NCBI RefSeq assembly: GCF_017468685.1 | Contig: NZ_JAFUHT010000077.1 | Coordinates: 1 to 64,000 of the forward strand | Source: Methanobrevibacter sp. | GTDB taxonomy: Archaea; Methanobacteriota; Methanobacteria; Methanobacteriales; Methanobacteriaceae | DNA length: 64,000 nucleotides | Direction: 5' to 3' | Part shown: one piece after another, positions 37,501 to 46,700 of the stretch | Position numbering within the stretch: the first letter of the stretch is position 1 | Layout: every line of letters starts with the position of its first letter | Notes under the pieces: generated by a model | Seen by the model: only the letters and a program-made list of their open reading frames with translations | The model's database searches: none | What the model was told of the DNA's origin: nothing | Position numbers and translations under genes: made by a program

Positions 37501-39745
37501 AATAGCTGAATTATTTATTAGAGATGCTAATTATCCTGAAAATGCCACTATTGTACTTTCAGGTAAAGGAAATGTAACAATCACTATTGAATATTACCTT
37601 GAAAGTTCAGTTAAAGATCCTGTGATGCCTGAAATCATATTTGATGGGGGCGTTAAAAAGCAAGTTAATGCTGTAAATGGAGTTTACACACCAGTAACCT
37701 TTGTTGTAAATGAAACAGGTGAATTCACTGTTAATGCAAAATATAAAGTATATTCATTCAGTACTGGTGAACTCTATGTAGATGCTGAAAACACATTAAC
37801 CTATTCTGTAACAATCTTTCCTCAAGCTAAAGACATCTCATTAGATGTTGAAGTGGATGAAGAGAAAGATGAAGATGATTACTATACTCTTGATTGGGGA
37901 GATCCTGCATTTGAAGTTGTAACTACAGCTTCTGAAGATATTGATGCAGAAATCATTTATAAAGAAGGAGACAAAGTGCTTGGAAGAGCACAAATAGGTG
38001 ATGTATTTGAAATTGATCCTAATGATTTAGGATTAGGTGAACATACCATAACTGCTACATTGGAAGGTAATGAAGATTATAACGAAGCTAGTTATACATT
38101 CACCCTTAATGTAGATAAGAAAATAATATGGTACGAACTGGAAATAGATAATGTAACTTATCCTGACCATGCTGTTGGTAAATTCAGCGGTGAAGACGTT
38201 GACGGTAAATATACAATAACCATAAACGGCACTGATTACACTGTTGATTATATTTGGGATGAAGATGAAGACTATGTCTTCTTTGACATTAAACAATTGC
38301 CTGCTGGAACATATACTGTGTCAAGCATAAAATATGAAGACATGGTCCATTATGAATTCGGAGAATCCGATGTTGATGGTCAAAATACCTTGCCGACATT
38401 CACTGTTAAATCCAAAGAAACAGTTCTAAATGGCACTGTTTTAAGTGTTGTGAATGGTACTGCTCCTACTTTCAGTATTGATTTGCCTGGTGCTGGCGGT
38501 AATCTGACTGTTGAAGTAGATGGTAAAAACTACACTAAAGAGTTGGTTGACGGTAAGGCTACTGTGGAAATTACTGATTTACCTGCAGGTGATTACACTG
38601 CAACTGTAACTTACACTGGTGATGAGACCCATAATCCTACTTCAGTACCTGCAAGCTTTAAAGTTGAGGAAAAAACTACTGCTAAAGAGGATGTTGTTTT
38701 AAATGACACTGTTTTGAGTGTTGTGAATGGTACTGCTCCTACTTTCAGTATTGATTTGCCTGGTGCTGGTGGTAATTTGACTGTTGAAGTAGATGGTAAA
38801 AACTATACTAAAGAGTTGGTTGACGGTAAGGCTACTGTGGAAATTACTGATTTACCTGCTGGTGATTACACTGCAACTGTAACTTACACTGGTGATGAGA
38901 CCCATAATCCTACTTCTGTACCTGCAAGCTTTAAAGTTGAGGACAAACAGACTCCTGACGCTAACAAAACATTTGATGTTAATGTTCCTGAAGGATCTAC
39001 AAATCCTGTGTTCAGCATCAACTTACCTGGTGCAACAGGAAACTTCACAGTAACTGTTGACGGTAAAAACTATACTAAGGAATTAGTTAATGGTTCAGCA
39101 TCCATAACTATTGATGATTTAGCTCCTGGAGCACATAATGTGACTGTAAGCTATTCAGGTGATAAGAATTATTCACCAATGAATAAAACAACTGCAATCA
39201 CTATTCCAACTCCGGTATTGTCAAATAATAAAAACGTCAATGTAATCTACTCAGCTAATGCATATTATAGGGTTTTAGTAATAGCTAATGGTAAGGCAGT
39301 AGTTGGTGAAAAGGTAACCATTACATTCAATGGTAAAAAATATCAGGTAACCACAAACAATAACGGTTATGCAACCTTAAAATTACCAACTAAGATTAAA
39401 GTTAAAAAATACACAATAACTGCAGAGTTTAAAGGAGTTAAAGTATCAAACACTGTAACTGTTAAACATTTATTTAAAGCTAAAAATTTAAAAGTTAAAA
39501 AGCCTAGAAAAGTTTTAAAAATTAAAATCAAAACCAATAAGGTTAACGGTAAATTCCTTAAAGGCAAAAAACTTAAATTAAAAATTAAAGGTAAAACCTT
39601 AAAAGCTAAAATAAATAAAAAAGGTGTTGCAACATTTAAAGTTAAAAAGAATATTCTTAAAAAACTTAAAGTTGGAAAAACCTACAAATATAAAGTTACT
39701 TATGGAAAAGATACTGTGACTAAAAAAATTAAAATTAAAAGATAG
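34574..39745 (+). CDS. Giant secreted Ig-like repeat protein, ATT start
   Basis: Read from ATT 34574 the product has 1723 residues and a full signal peptide (KKYNKLAMAIALIALVLICI then GSVSA). The first ATG (34598) would remove its basic n-region. An acidic stretch follows. No beta-helix or peptidase is seen; the protein is a chain of Ig-like domains. A block of about 170 residues with IIYKEGD, GNDDYN and YPDHA occurs twice (around 260 and 1110), and a 91-codon module is duplicated almost exactly near the end. The C-terminus has YYRVLVIANGKAVVG and the basic domain. Probably a long flexible surface stalk. The gene has its own palindrome, promoter and leader. Confidence 0.82.
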   Translation: MKKYNKLAMAIALIALVLICIGSVSATDEIQDGNLTVIDNSQDQSVDIDELNEESYSDDIVASDEDIVSLANEEDDALNAYDSYNQYCDELTTLTISSTGNTASVNNVELGNTVAIHVEWKSNDKNFLQGTPAESNRNIDLMKNGVLLTSKTGTYTTLDYYQGTAYFTADFEITLDSEGWWNITAHKDKTSNAYQNWIYGAADSNQISFYVPSSAGLTKKDVNLNGEVSSYYNEDGVYYNQYNDIMTFITTSESDISEEIIYKEGDVELGRADFGEDFDISTLTKGTHTITAYWAGNDDYNPAEYVFNVVILEKNIYFNLDIDDVVYPDHAIGSFSSNVIGVYTITINGKEYTVNYDEEYEESAEFNIDQLPVGTYEVSDVAFEDMENYQIDFDDEEMNDLPSFEVYDKVPTSIYVELDKNSIKKGESIVLTVSVGNDINMEEITVGNVLIYDDSNPEIAIIDLSKTNNYTFTPSYSASEDSIYIYVKYLGYDELNYNSSDEDYESYWIESPEIKDTTIDIDVDKTSLSNGETITVTPTVLVDGEEISEGTVEFYNENDDKIGAIDLNEKTSFEYTVTGESGSHSIWAKYVANDLYAESSSDKKDYKIKSTLTITLARNDDAIVVVGDTVYFTITFSDSVTDNLELWVNDINLGGEDGSSSTSVTFDPSNVGENDVFIKFLGNDDFEATESNKVTVNVVKALDTTVSIELNPDAVLPNKNITITPTVKDSEGNVLTTGVVRIYTDANMNSDPVAVINAGETGNFSDSINYPGYTGYLYAVYVPSDRTYNRSPVSAGAKYTLLYSNKLDLTVNSGSEITVNDGVSFDILATLTGGEDEITLYINDKANSTLFKNTATQMTLPVGDYTIYAKYTRQSGYYDSAVSNTVTVHVVENVKNEIIVTVESVTLPDKAEVKVTATVDGEYTIDVNGTEVNVNVDGGSGSKFVSLAAGDYYANVTGQEGAIITNAVFTVSPEPKIAELFIRDANYPENATIVLSGKGNVTITIEYYLESSVKDPVMPEIIFDGGVKKQVNAVNGVYTPVTFVVNETGEFTVNAKYKVYSFSTGELYVDAENTLTYSVTIFPQAKDISLDVEVDEEKDEDDYYTLDWGDPAFEVVTTASEDIDAEIIYKEGDKVLGRAQIGDVFEIDPNDLGLGEHTITATLEGNEDYNEASYTFTLNVDKKIIWYELEIDNVTYPDHAVGKFSGEDVDGKYTITINGTDYTVDYIWDEDEDYVFFDIKQLPAGTYTVSSIKYEDMVHYEFGESDVDGQNTLPTFTVKSKETVLNGTVLSVVNGTAPTFSIDLPGAGGNLTVEVDGKNYTKELVDGKATVEITDLPAGDYTATVTYTGDETHNPTSVPASFKVEEKTTAKEDVVLNDTVLSVVNGTAPTFSIDLPGAGGNLTVEVDGKNYTKELVDGKATVEITDLPAGDYTATVTYTGDETHNPTSVPASFKVEDKQTPDANKTFDVNVPEGSTNPVFSINLPGATGNFTVTVDGKNYTKELVNGSASITIDDLAPGAHNVTVSYSGDKNYSPMNKTTAITIPTPVLSNNKNVNVIYSANAYYRVLVIANGKAVVGEKVTITFNGKKYQVTTNNNGYATLKLPTKIKVKKYTITAEFKGVKVSNTVTVKHLFKAKNLKVKKPRKVLKIKIKTNKVNGKFLKGKKLKLKIKGKTLKAKINKKGVATFKVKKNILKKLKVGKTYKYKVTYGKDTVTKKIKIKR
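38423..38945 (+). repeat. In-frame tandem duplication, 273-base period
   Basis: Two copies of a 273-base unit (91 codons) begin at 38423 and 38696. They encode the module with TVLSVVNGTAPTFSIDLPG and differ at only a handful of bases, so the duplication is recent or kept alike by gene conversion. Confidence 0.9.
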
Positions 39746-39781
39746 GATTAAATTTTAATCCTATTTCTCTTTTCTTTTTTT
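39742..39781. terminator. Palindromic terminator shared by convergent genes
   Basis: ATAGGATTAAA and TTTTAATCCTAT (39742-39764) form a long stem followed by a T/C-rich tract. It contains the TAG stop of the plus-strand adhesin gene and, on the other strand, the TAG stop of msrAB. The T-tract also encodes the last residues (KKRKEK) of MsrAB. Confidence 0.7.
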
Positions 39782-40657
39782 CAAATAATCTTCTACTTCA
39801 TCACGTGGAATGAATTTTAAAGCGGCAGAATTTATACAATAGCGTTTACTTCCGCCGGGACCGTCATTGAATACATGGCCCAAATGTGAATTTGCCTTTG
39901 CACTTCTAACCTCTATGCGTGTAGTGCCGTGTGAGAAATCACGATTTTTTGTTATCACATCTTCAGATATAGGTTTTGTAAATGCAGGCCAGCCGCAACC
40001 TGAGTCAAATTTGTCATCAGAAGAAAACAAAACTTCACCATCTACAACATCTACATATATACCATCTTCAAAAAAATTATTATACTTTCCACTAAAAGGT
40101 GCTTCTGTTAAAGAAAGCTGTGTTATTTCATACTCTTCACGAGTCAGGTGATTAAATTCTTCATTATCTATTAAATTTAAATCAACATGACAATAACCCT
40201 GCGGGTTTTTTTCAAGGTATTTCTGATGATAGTCCTCAGCAGGATAGAAGTTATAAATCTCATGAGATTCAACCATAATCCTTTTAGAAGATGACTTCTG
40301 CTTTGATTTTAAAAAATCAATTACTGCTTTTTCATCATTCGGGTTCTGCCAGTAAATGCCTGTCCGATACTGGGTACCTCTATCGGGGCCCTGACGGTTT
40401 TTAACGTAAGGGTCAATAATTTTAAAGAAATTCTCCAAGATCTCCTCCAGAGATATGATTTCAGGATTAAATGTAACCTTAACTGTTTCAGCATGCATGG
40501 TTTTACCTGTGCAGACCTTTTCATAAGTTGGAGCCAAATCATTGCCGTTAGCATAACCGACTTCAGTATTATTCACTCCTTTAAGTCTTGAGATGAATGC
40601 TTCAACACCCCAGAAGCAACCTCCTGCAAGATAAATGACATTTTGTTTTGTAAACAT
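39761..40657 (-). CDS. msrAB: Bifunctional peptide methionine sulfoxide reductase MsrA/MsrB
   Basis: Repairs both S- and R-epimers of oxidised methionine. Residues 1-~155 are MsrA with the catalytic Cys14 in [10 protein letters not shown] and the family GYANGN, HAETVKV and [10 protein letters not shown] motifs. Residues ~170-298 are MsrB with [22 protein letters not shown], the [13 protein letters not shown] block and the catalytic Cys274 in [11 protein letters not shown]. MsrB lacks the usual pairs of CxxC zinc ligands. The A-B fusion order is the common one in anaerobes. It may protect surface or cytosolic proteins of this strict anaerobe during oxygen exposure; no signal peptide is present, so it is cytoplasmic. 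Its C-terminal codons overlap the terminator of the adhesin gene. Confidence 0.93.
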   Translation of the reverse strand: MFTKQNVIYLAGGCFWGVEAFISRLKGVNNTEVGYANGNDLAPTYEKVCTGKTMHAETVKVTFNPEIISLEEILENFFKIIDPYVKNRQGPDRGTQYRTGIYWQNPNDEKAVIDFLKSKQKSSSKRIMVESHEIYNFYPAEDYHQKYLEKNPQGYCHVDLNLIDNEEFNHLTREEYEITQLSLTEAPFSGKYNNFFEDGIYVDVVDGEVLFSSDDKFDSGCGWPAFTKPISEDVITKNRDFSHGTTRIEVRSAKANSHLGHVFNDGPGGSKRYCINSAALKFIPRDEVEDYLKKRKEK

Positions 40658-40752
40658 AATAATTAATAATTATTTCAAATTATTTAAAATATTTCAACAA
40701 AAATCTTTTTAATTATAAAATAAATATAAAATATTATACGGAGGAAAAACTA

Positions 40753-40944
40753 ATGTTTTACAGCACTATTATGAAAATTGATTCAATTGACAGATTAAGA
40801 GATATTAGGGATGCATTACTTGTTGAACAAGGAATCAATCCAACTCGTCAAGGTGAACAAGCAATTAAAGTTGTAGTTGAAAGAATCGATGAAATTCAAG
40901 CAACTCTTGATAAATCAGCTACTAAAAACTTAAACAGAAGATAA
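40753..40944 (+). CDS. Small hypothetical protein, 63 residues
   Basis: A short helical protein (STIMKIDSIDRLRDIRDAL, then QGEQAIKVVVERIDEIQATL) with no cysteine or export signal. The ATG is well placed after GGAGGAAAAACTA, and the gene has a good AT-rich promoter region divergent from msrAB, so it is likely real. The amphipathic helix suggests oligomerisation. The next gene begins at the very next base. Function is unknown; I have not recognised a family. Confidence 0.65.
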   Translation: MFYSTIMKIDSIDRLRDIRDALLVEQGINPTRQGEQAIKVVVERIDEIQATLDKSATKNLNRR

Positions 40945-41223
40945 GTGATTTTAGTGATAAGAAGAGTCACATCAACAAGACGGCTGCTAAAAAAGAGAAT
41001 GTATAACTCACCTCATTCTCGACATAGAAACTCTCAATATTATCGTGAGAACAGAAATGCAGCCAAACCATATCAAAAGAAATTCAGGGATATGAACGGT
41101 CCTCAAATAAAACGTAAAAGAAGGCCAAAAAGAGAAGTGGTTGAAGGCTTTAAAATGTCTTACCGATATAAATATTATCAAAATGATAATCAAGAAGAAG
41201 AAAATGAAGAAGAATTAGAGTAA
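40945..41223 (+). CDS. Small basic hypothetical protein, 92 residues
   Basis: The reading frame starts with GTG immediately after the previous stop; a second GTG three codons later is an alternative. The N-terminal two-thirds are very basic and Arg/Asn/Tyr-rich (RRVTSTRRLLKKRMYNSP, QIKRKRRPKREVVEG), whereas the tail is acidic (NDNQEEENEEELE). This charge pattern suits nucleic-acid binding with an acidic regulatory tail, but no known family is visible. It may be co-translated with the 63-residue gene. Its 3' end overlaps the SseB-like gene on the other strand by nine bases. Confidence 0.5.
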   Translation: MILVIRRVTSTRRLLKKRMYNSPHSRHRNSQYYRENRNAAKPYQKKFRDMNGPQIKRKRRPKREVVEGFKMSYRYKYYQNDNQEEENEEELE

Positions 41224-41478
41224 TTCTTCTTTAGATATTATTTTATTTTTTGAGTGAATATCTAAAATCAGACCGCTGAAAGCATCATCATTTAAAGCAA
41301 GTTTATGAAACAATTCATCGGACACTTCAGTAGGTTCGTAATCGACTAATTCTAAATATTCAAAACCCTTTTCATATTCATCAAGACTTGAAAAAACAAT
41401 AATCTTAAAATCATCCAAAGATCCTGTTACCAGAAAATCCTTTTCATGATCCTTGCCGATTGTAGGGCATATATACAT
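41215..41478 (-). CDS. SseB-like protein, short form
   Basis: An 87-residue protein, third in a three-gene minus-strand cluster. It has DFKIIVFSSLDEYEKGFEYL, aligned with the PVFTS-type strand and helix of SseB, and ends DAFSGLILDIHSKNKIIS, the counterpart of the GxxINPxxxN strand. It starts inside the stop of the middle gene (TAATG), so translation is coupled. Function is unknown. It lacks the longer helical N-terminus of its two neighbours. Confidence 0.5.
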   Translation of the reverse strand: MYICPTIGKDHEKDFLVTGSLDDFKIIVFSSLDEYEKGFEYLELVDYEPTEVSDELFHKLALNDDAFSGLILDIHSKNKIISKEELL

Positions 41479-41921
41479 TAAAAATCACCATTCCTATCCA
41501 TATTGAAATTCTGTGAATGAGGATTAATCACAAAGCCCTGGAAGAATTCATCCTCTTCAGCTAATTGACTAATGTCAGCTGGAGTAATTACTTTCAAGTC
41601 AAGCCTGTCCAGGAACAGTTTGGAAATTTTAGCGCTTCCAACAGCATACTCTCTCATATCAGTAAAAACTAGGATAATATACTCTTTACTGGATTCTGTT
41701 AATGTTAATTTAACGGGTTTTTCTGCCTCATCAACAAGAGTAAAGTAAATTTCAGTAGGATATGTGTTTCGAATATTTTTTTTAACGGCTTCAAGCTCAA
41801 TTGCATCCTCGCTTTTAAGTTTTTTTGCCATATCCGCATATATCTGAATATACTCTTTCAGCTGACTAACAGATGCCTTAACATTATTTTCCTGATAGTC
41901 CTGGTAATCCTTAAGTTTCAT
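41478..41921 (-). CDS. SseB-like protein
   Basis: A 147-residue protein, middle of the cluster. After a helical N-terminus (KDYQDYQENNVKASVSQLKE) it has EYIILVFTDMREYAVGSAK, the strand-helix element of SseB proteins, and EFFQGFVINPHSQNFNM, which fits their GxxINPxxxN motif very well. The gene begins three bases after the stop of the previous one. SseB-like proteins have no agreed biochemical role. The FTD-REY segment is nearly the same as in the 17.9-kb protein (VFTDNREYTLG), which marks them as paralogues. Confidence 0.6.
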   Translation of the reverse strand: MKLKDYQDYQENNVKASVSQLKEYIQIYADMAKKLKSEDAIELEAVKKNIRNTYPTEIYFTLVDEAEKPVKLTLTESSKEYIILVFTDMREYAVGSAKISKLFLDRLDLKVITPADISQLAEEDEFFQGFVINPHSQNFNMDRNGDF

Positions 41922-41923
41922 GC

Positions 41924-42358
41924 CTATTCACTGCAATCATGAACGTTTTCAGAAAATATTACAAAGTCACATTGTGGAGCGTCAATTGCAAGACCTAAAA
42001 ATTCTTCATCTTCAGCATATGCCTGTACAATTGCATTTCCGACAGCCTTATCGAATGCGAAATTGCTTTCACCGGATTCTTCAACGAAAGTTTCAATAGC
42101 TTTTTTAGCTTCCTCTTCTGAGGTGTAAACAGGTATGAAGAACTCTTCATGTTCATCATCTTCACCGCTGACGATTAAAGCAACAACTTCTTCATCTTCA
42201 GTATCAGCATTGTAAACAATAGTGAATTCCTCATGATATACTGCATGGTCGATTTCATGACCTAATTCGTGTAATTCTTCAGCCTGTTCTTCTGAATCTT
42301 CATCAAAATTGTCTTCAAGTTCAATATATTTTTCTATTAATTCTTTAAGTTCACTCAT
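41924..42358 (-). CDS. SseB-like acidic protein
   Basis: A 144-residue acidic protein, first of the cluster. I start it at ATG 42358 (MSELKELIEKYIELEDN), which follows GTGAT; an upstream ATG at 42430 would add a 24-residue stretch of unlikely composition. It contains EEFFIPVYTSEEEAKKAIE, matching the PVFTS-type element, and DEEFLGLAIDAPQCDFVI, matching the end strand. Very high Glu/Asp content is notable. Probably cytoplasmic. Function unknown. Confidence 0.6.
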   Translation of the reverse strand: MSELKELIEKYIELEDNFDEDSEEQAEELHELGHEIDHAVYHEEFTIVYNADTEDEEVVALIVSGEDDEHEEFFIPVYTSEEEAKKAIETFVEESGESNFAFDKAVGNAIVQAYAEDEEFLGLAIDAPQCDFVIFSENVHDCSE

Positions 42359-42549
42359 AGTATCACTAAAAATAATTCTTGTAAAAATAAGTTTTTTAAA
42401 ACAAATGAACATTCTCTTCCTAAACACCACTAAAGGAATACAAACGAATGCTCATTTCAACCATCACCATTGTTCATATTATAAAAAAATAGTACATAAC
42501 AATATGAACAATACTATTTAGATTTTTAACATATATAAAGTTTTAGTTT

Positions 42550-43494
42550 CTAGAAGGTACTTTCAATAGCTTTAATCATGTTATAGATAATTTTATTTGT
42601 ACTTACATTGATATTATTGACTTCACCCAGTTGAATTACCTTGCCTGTTAAAGAATCAATCTCGGTTTTTATGTGCTTTTGAATATCCTGTTGGGTTGAA
42701 GAATAATGATTATAAGTGTCTGGAACAAGCTTTGAGTAGAATATATCTTTGTAGTCATCTGATGAGTCCCAAAACGTTGTGTATGGGGATGATTTAATCA
42801 CTTCAAAGATTTCATCGATAATATCATTCATGATTTCAAGAGTGTAGGGGTTTTCTGTAAGTTCGCCGTAAGTCTTGTTTAAGATTGCACCTAAAGGATT
42901 TAATGTGCAGTTGTAAAGCATCTTGGCCCACAGGTACTTGTCAACTTCATCTGTTACTTCACATTTGATTCCGGATTTTGTAATTAAATCTGCAATTTCT
43001 TGTAAATGAGAAGGGTCTTCATTTTGAAGAGATCCCAATAGTATTGGTTCGGTGTATACAGTCACTTCGCTGATGTATCTTTCAGGTCTGGTGAAGCCGG
43101 TGATGACACGTGCGCAATATACCTGATTTTTTAAGAAGTATTTTAGGTAGGGTTCATCGTTTCCAAAACCATTCTGGAATATGATTATTTTTGTATCACT
43201 TTTTAATATTTCCCTGTGATTGTTTAGGTTTTGTGCAATATTTTCATTAGCGGTTGTCTTGGATGCAATGAAAATATAGTCAAAAGTGTCCTTTGGTATA
43301 CTTTCATAAGTTTCATAAACAGGAATGTCTTTAATTTCATAGTGTGTGAAAAGTCCTGTTCTTCTGATTCCGTTTTCTTTAATTGATTTTGCGGTTTCAC
43401 CAGTTGCATAAATTGATACATTTGCTCCCTGGGAAGCAACTGATGTTGCAATTCCGATTCCTACTCCTCCGGCACCGATTAATAATATGTTCAT
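42550..43494 (-). CDS. panE: 2-dehydropantoate 2-reductase (ketopantoate reductase, PanE/ApbA)
   Basis: Reduces ketopantoate to pantoate with NADPH, one step before pantoate kinase in the archaeal CoA route. The 314-residue protein opens with the NADP-binding NILLIGAGGVGIG, contains FDYIFIASKTTANENIA and IIFQNGFGNDEPYL, and has the C-terminal helical domain with DKYLWAKMLYNCTLNPLGA, which carries the active-site Lys and Asn of the family. I start at ATG 43494 because GGTGA lies five bases upstream; the ATG at 43506 overlaps that binding site. The gene is monocistronic on the minus strand between the SseB-like cluster and a divergent adhesin gene. Confidence 0.88.
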   Translation of the reverse strand: MNILLIGAGGVGIGIATSVASQGANVSIYATGETAKSIKENGIRRTGLFTHYEIKDIPVYETYESIPKDTFDYIFIASKTTANENIAQNLNNHREILKSDTKIIIFQNGFGNDEPYLKYFLKNQVYCARVITGFTRPERYISEVTVYTEPILLGSLQNEDPSHLQEIADLITKSGIKCEVTDEVDKYLWAKMLYNCTLNPLGAILNKTYGELTENPYTLEIMNDIIDEIFEVIKSSPYTTFWDSSDDYKDIFYSKLVPDTYNHYSSTQQDIQKHIKTEIDSLTGKVIQLGEVNNINVSTNKIIYNMIKAIESTF

Positions 43495-43707
43495 TTTATT
43501 CACCATTTATATTTATATTGCTTAATATTTTTAAATTTTCTTAAATCATTTTTACTTTACTTTTTTATCAATTAAAATTAAATTATATTTTATTTTTATT
43601 CAATTAACTTGAAGTTTTATATATTACTAGTATGAATAAATAATAATGTAAAGTTGATTTATTTTTTTTAATCTTAACTTTATAAATTTATTAAACGAAG
43701 TGATTGA

Positions 43708-46700
43708 ATGAATACGGATAAAAAAATTTTTATTTGTGCACTTCTTGCATTAATGATACTGTTATGTATTAATGGAGTAAGTGCACAGGATACAATAGAT
43801 AAAAATTTAACTGAGTCCGATACTGGTGAAGGGGTGATAGGAGATGATTCATCTCTTGAAGCTCTTGAAGTTTCGGATAGCGGGGAGAAATTAGGTGCTG
43901 AACGCACTGTTAATAATTATAATGAACTTGTAACAGCTTGTACTGAAGCTGCTGATGGTGATACAATAATATTGAATGATGGAACTTATGAATTTCCAGA
44001 AAGTAGTGGATCAATATATTTAACATCCTCTACAGGTAGTGGAAATTATGCTAAATCTCTAACATTTAAAGGGCAAACTAAAAATGGGGTTACTATAATC
44101 TCTCACGGGGATTATGCTATTTTCCAAGCTACAGACAATTATAATTTAAAATTACAAAATTTAAATTTTAAGGATATTACAGTTTCAGGTTCTAGTGTTG
44201 TTTTCACTAGTTCATCTGCAAATTTGAATATTGTTGACTGTAATTTCGAAAATTGTAAACTCGGATGGGGAACTATTCGTTCTTCAAGCGCTGGAGCAAA
44301 TACAATTAGTGGAGTAAATATTTTAAATTGTGAACAAACTGCAAATAAAGCAGCTGCTACTGCTTTAACTTTCACTAGAGCTTCTACAGTTAATGTGGAA
44401 AAAGTTTTAATAGATTCGCCTAAATATTCACTTACTGGTGCTACTGCTAAGGGAGTAATTTATTTATCAAATAATAATGTAAAAGCAACATTTGATGATT
44501 TAACAATTAAAAACAGTGCTGGAATAAAAACATCTTTGATATATTGTGCTGGTAAGGTATCAATCAGAAATTCTAATATATTAGATAATACTGTTGAATC
44601 AACTAAAATTATACATAATGCTGGAACTTTAACAATTGAGCAGACAATTTTTTCTAATAATGTTGCTACTGGTTCTAATTCAGTATTAATTAGTGATGTT
44701 GGATCAACTTCTGTTAAATCAAATTTAACTTTAAATTATAATAATATTGCAGATAATACAGTTGATAAAATTTATAGTTATAATGATGTTACTAAAGTTG
44801 TAACAGCAACAGCTAATTATAATTATTGGGGTGCAAATTATGATAATACTGATGCTGTAAAAACAGCAACCAATATTGACCAAACTACTTGGGTTAATAA
44901 AAATGGAGATACTTTTGTTGACCAATCTGGTAATGCTTTAGCTGAATCAATACCAACTCCATCTGCAACTCCTGCAGCGGGTGATATATATGTATCATCA
45001 ACAGGGGATGATGCTAAAGATGGTTCCACTCCAGACAATGCAGTTCAATCAATTAAACATGCAATTGAATTAGCAGAAAATGGTGGTAACATTATAGTTA
45101 TCGCTGGTGATTATACTATTGCTGAAACATTATCAATCTCAAAAGATTTAACCATTAAATGCGAAAGTGGTTTAGCAACAATAAAAGGCACTGCTTCTCA
45201 AATGTTTGATAATTCTGCAAGTTTATCATTAGAAAATATTAAATTCACAAATGATAATGGTATTATTATCAATAATAATGCTGGAACTTTAACTGTTGAA
45301 AAATGTACTTTTGAAGTTGATGGTGCTGATGTAAGTGCTATCAGTGTTGATGGAGGAAACGTAAACATTCAAAACTCCGTATTGTTAAACCCAACTGGTT
45401 ATGCTTTAACTGTATCAAGCACTCCTGCTACAATTACAGCAAACAATAATTGGTGGGGTAAAAACGATGCTGCAAACACTAATGCTAGTGTTGATTCATG
45501 GATTGTAATGGATGCAAGTATCGATTTAGAAAGAATTAATCCTGGTGATGAGGTAACAATCACTGTTTCATTCGAAAAAACCAATTCTGGTAGTGCTTAT
45601 GAAGGTACATTACCTGAATTCAATGTAACTGTTAGTGCAAATAACTTAAATGAAATCGCTACCATTAAAAACAATAAGGCAACAGTCAAATACACTGTAA
45701 ATTCAGATGATGAAGCAACAATCACTTCAGAATCTGAAAGTGTAAAATTACCATTGAAATTATACGAAGCTCCTGATGTCATTTATGTAGATTGGGAAAA
45801 TGGTATAAACACTAATGATGGTGATGAAGCTCATCCTGTAAAAACAATTGACAGAGCAATTGAATTAGCTCAAAAAGGTAAAATCGTTATCCTTGCCGGT
45901 ACTTACACTATTGACAATACTTTAGAAATTACTAAAGATTTAGACATTACTGGTGAAGGTACTGTCATCATTGATGGTAATAATAAAAGATTTTTAACAA
46001 ATCGTGCTAATTTAAACATTACTAATGTCCAATTCACAAATGGGTTTGATAACGGTGGAGTTATCTATAATTATGGAAATTTAACACTTAACAGAATTTC
46101 AGTCTATTTAAACATTATTAATAGCAGAGCTAATGCAGCAATAATTAATAACAATAAAAAAATTGTAATTGATAATTCTAAATTCTATCAAAACAATGCA
46201 AGTTATGGTAATGTTTATAATAATGGTGGAGAAGTATTAATAAATAATACCGAATTCTATAATAATGGTTTAACTGATGATACCAATACTTTATATGGAA
46301 TTGGATTATATTCAAGATATGGTAATGCTGTTGTAGAAAATACTAAATTTTATCAAAATGAAGGAATGTTTTCCGTAATTAATTTTGTAGGAAAAAGTTC
46401 TCTTGACTCATCTGCAGTAAACACTTTAACAGTAACTAATTGTACCTTTGAAAATAACCAATTAGTAAGATATGGAGTTATCTACTCAGAAAAATCAAAC
46501 ACCAATATTAAGGATTCAACATTTACCAACAATGTTGTTAAAAAATCCAGTACTGCTAATGGTGAAGGATCTGCAATATATGTAAATGGTGAAAAGGTAA
46601 ATGTCGAAACTTCAGTATTTATGAATAATAATGCTGATGATTTAGGAAAAGACATTTATGTATCATCTGGTGAATTAACTATTTCTGATTCAGTATTACT

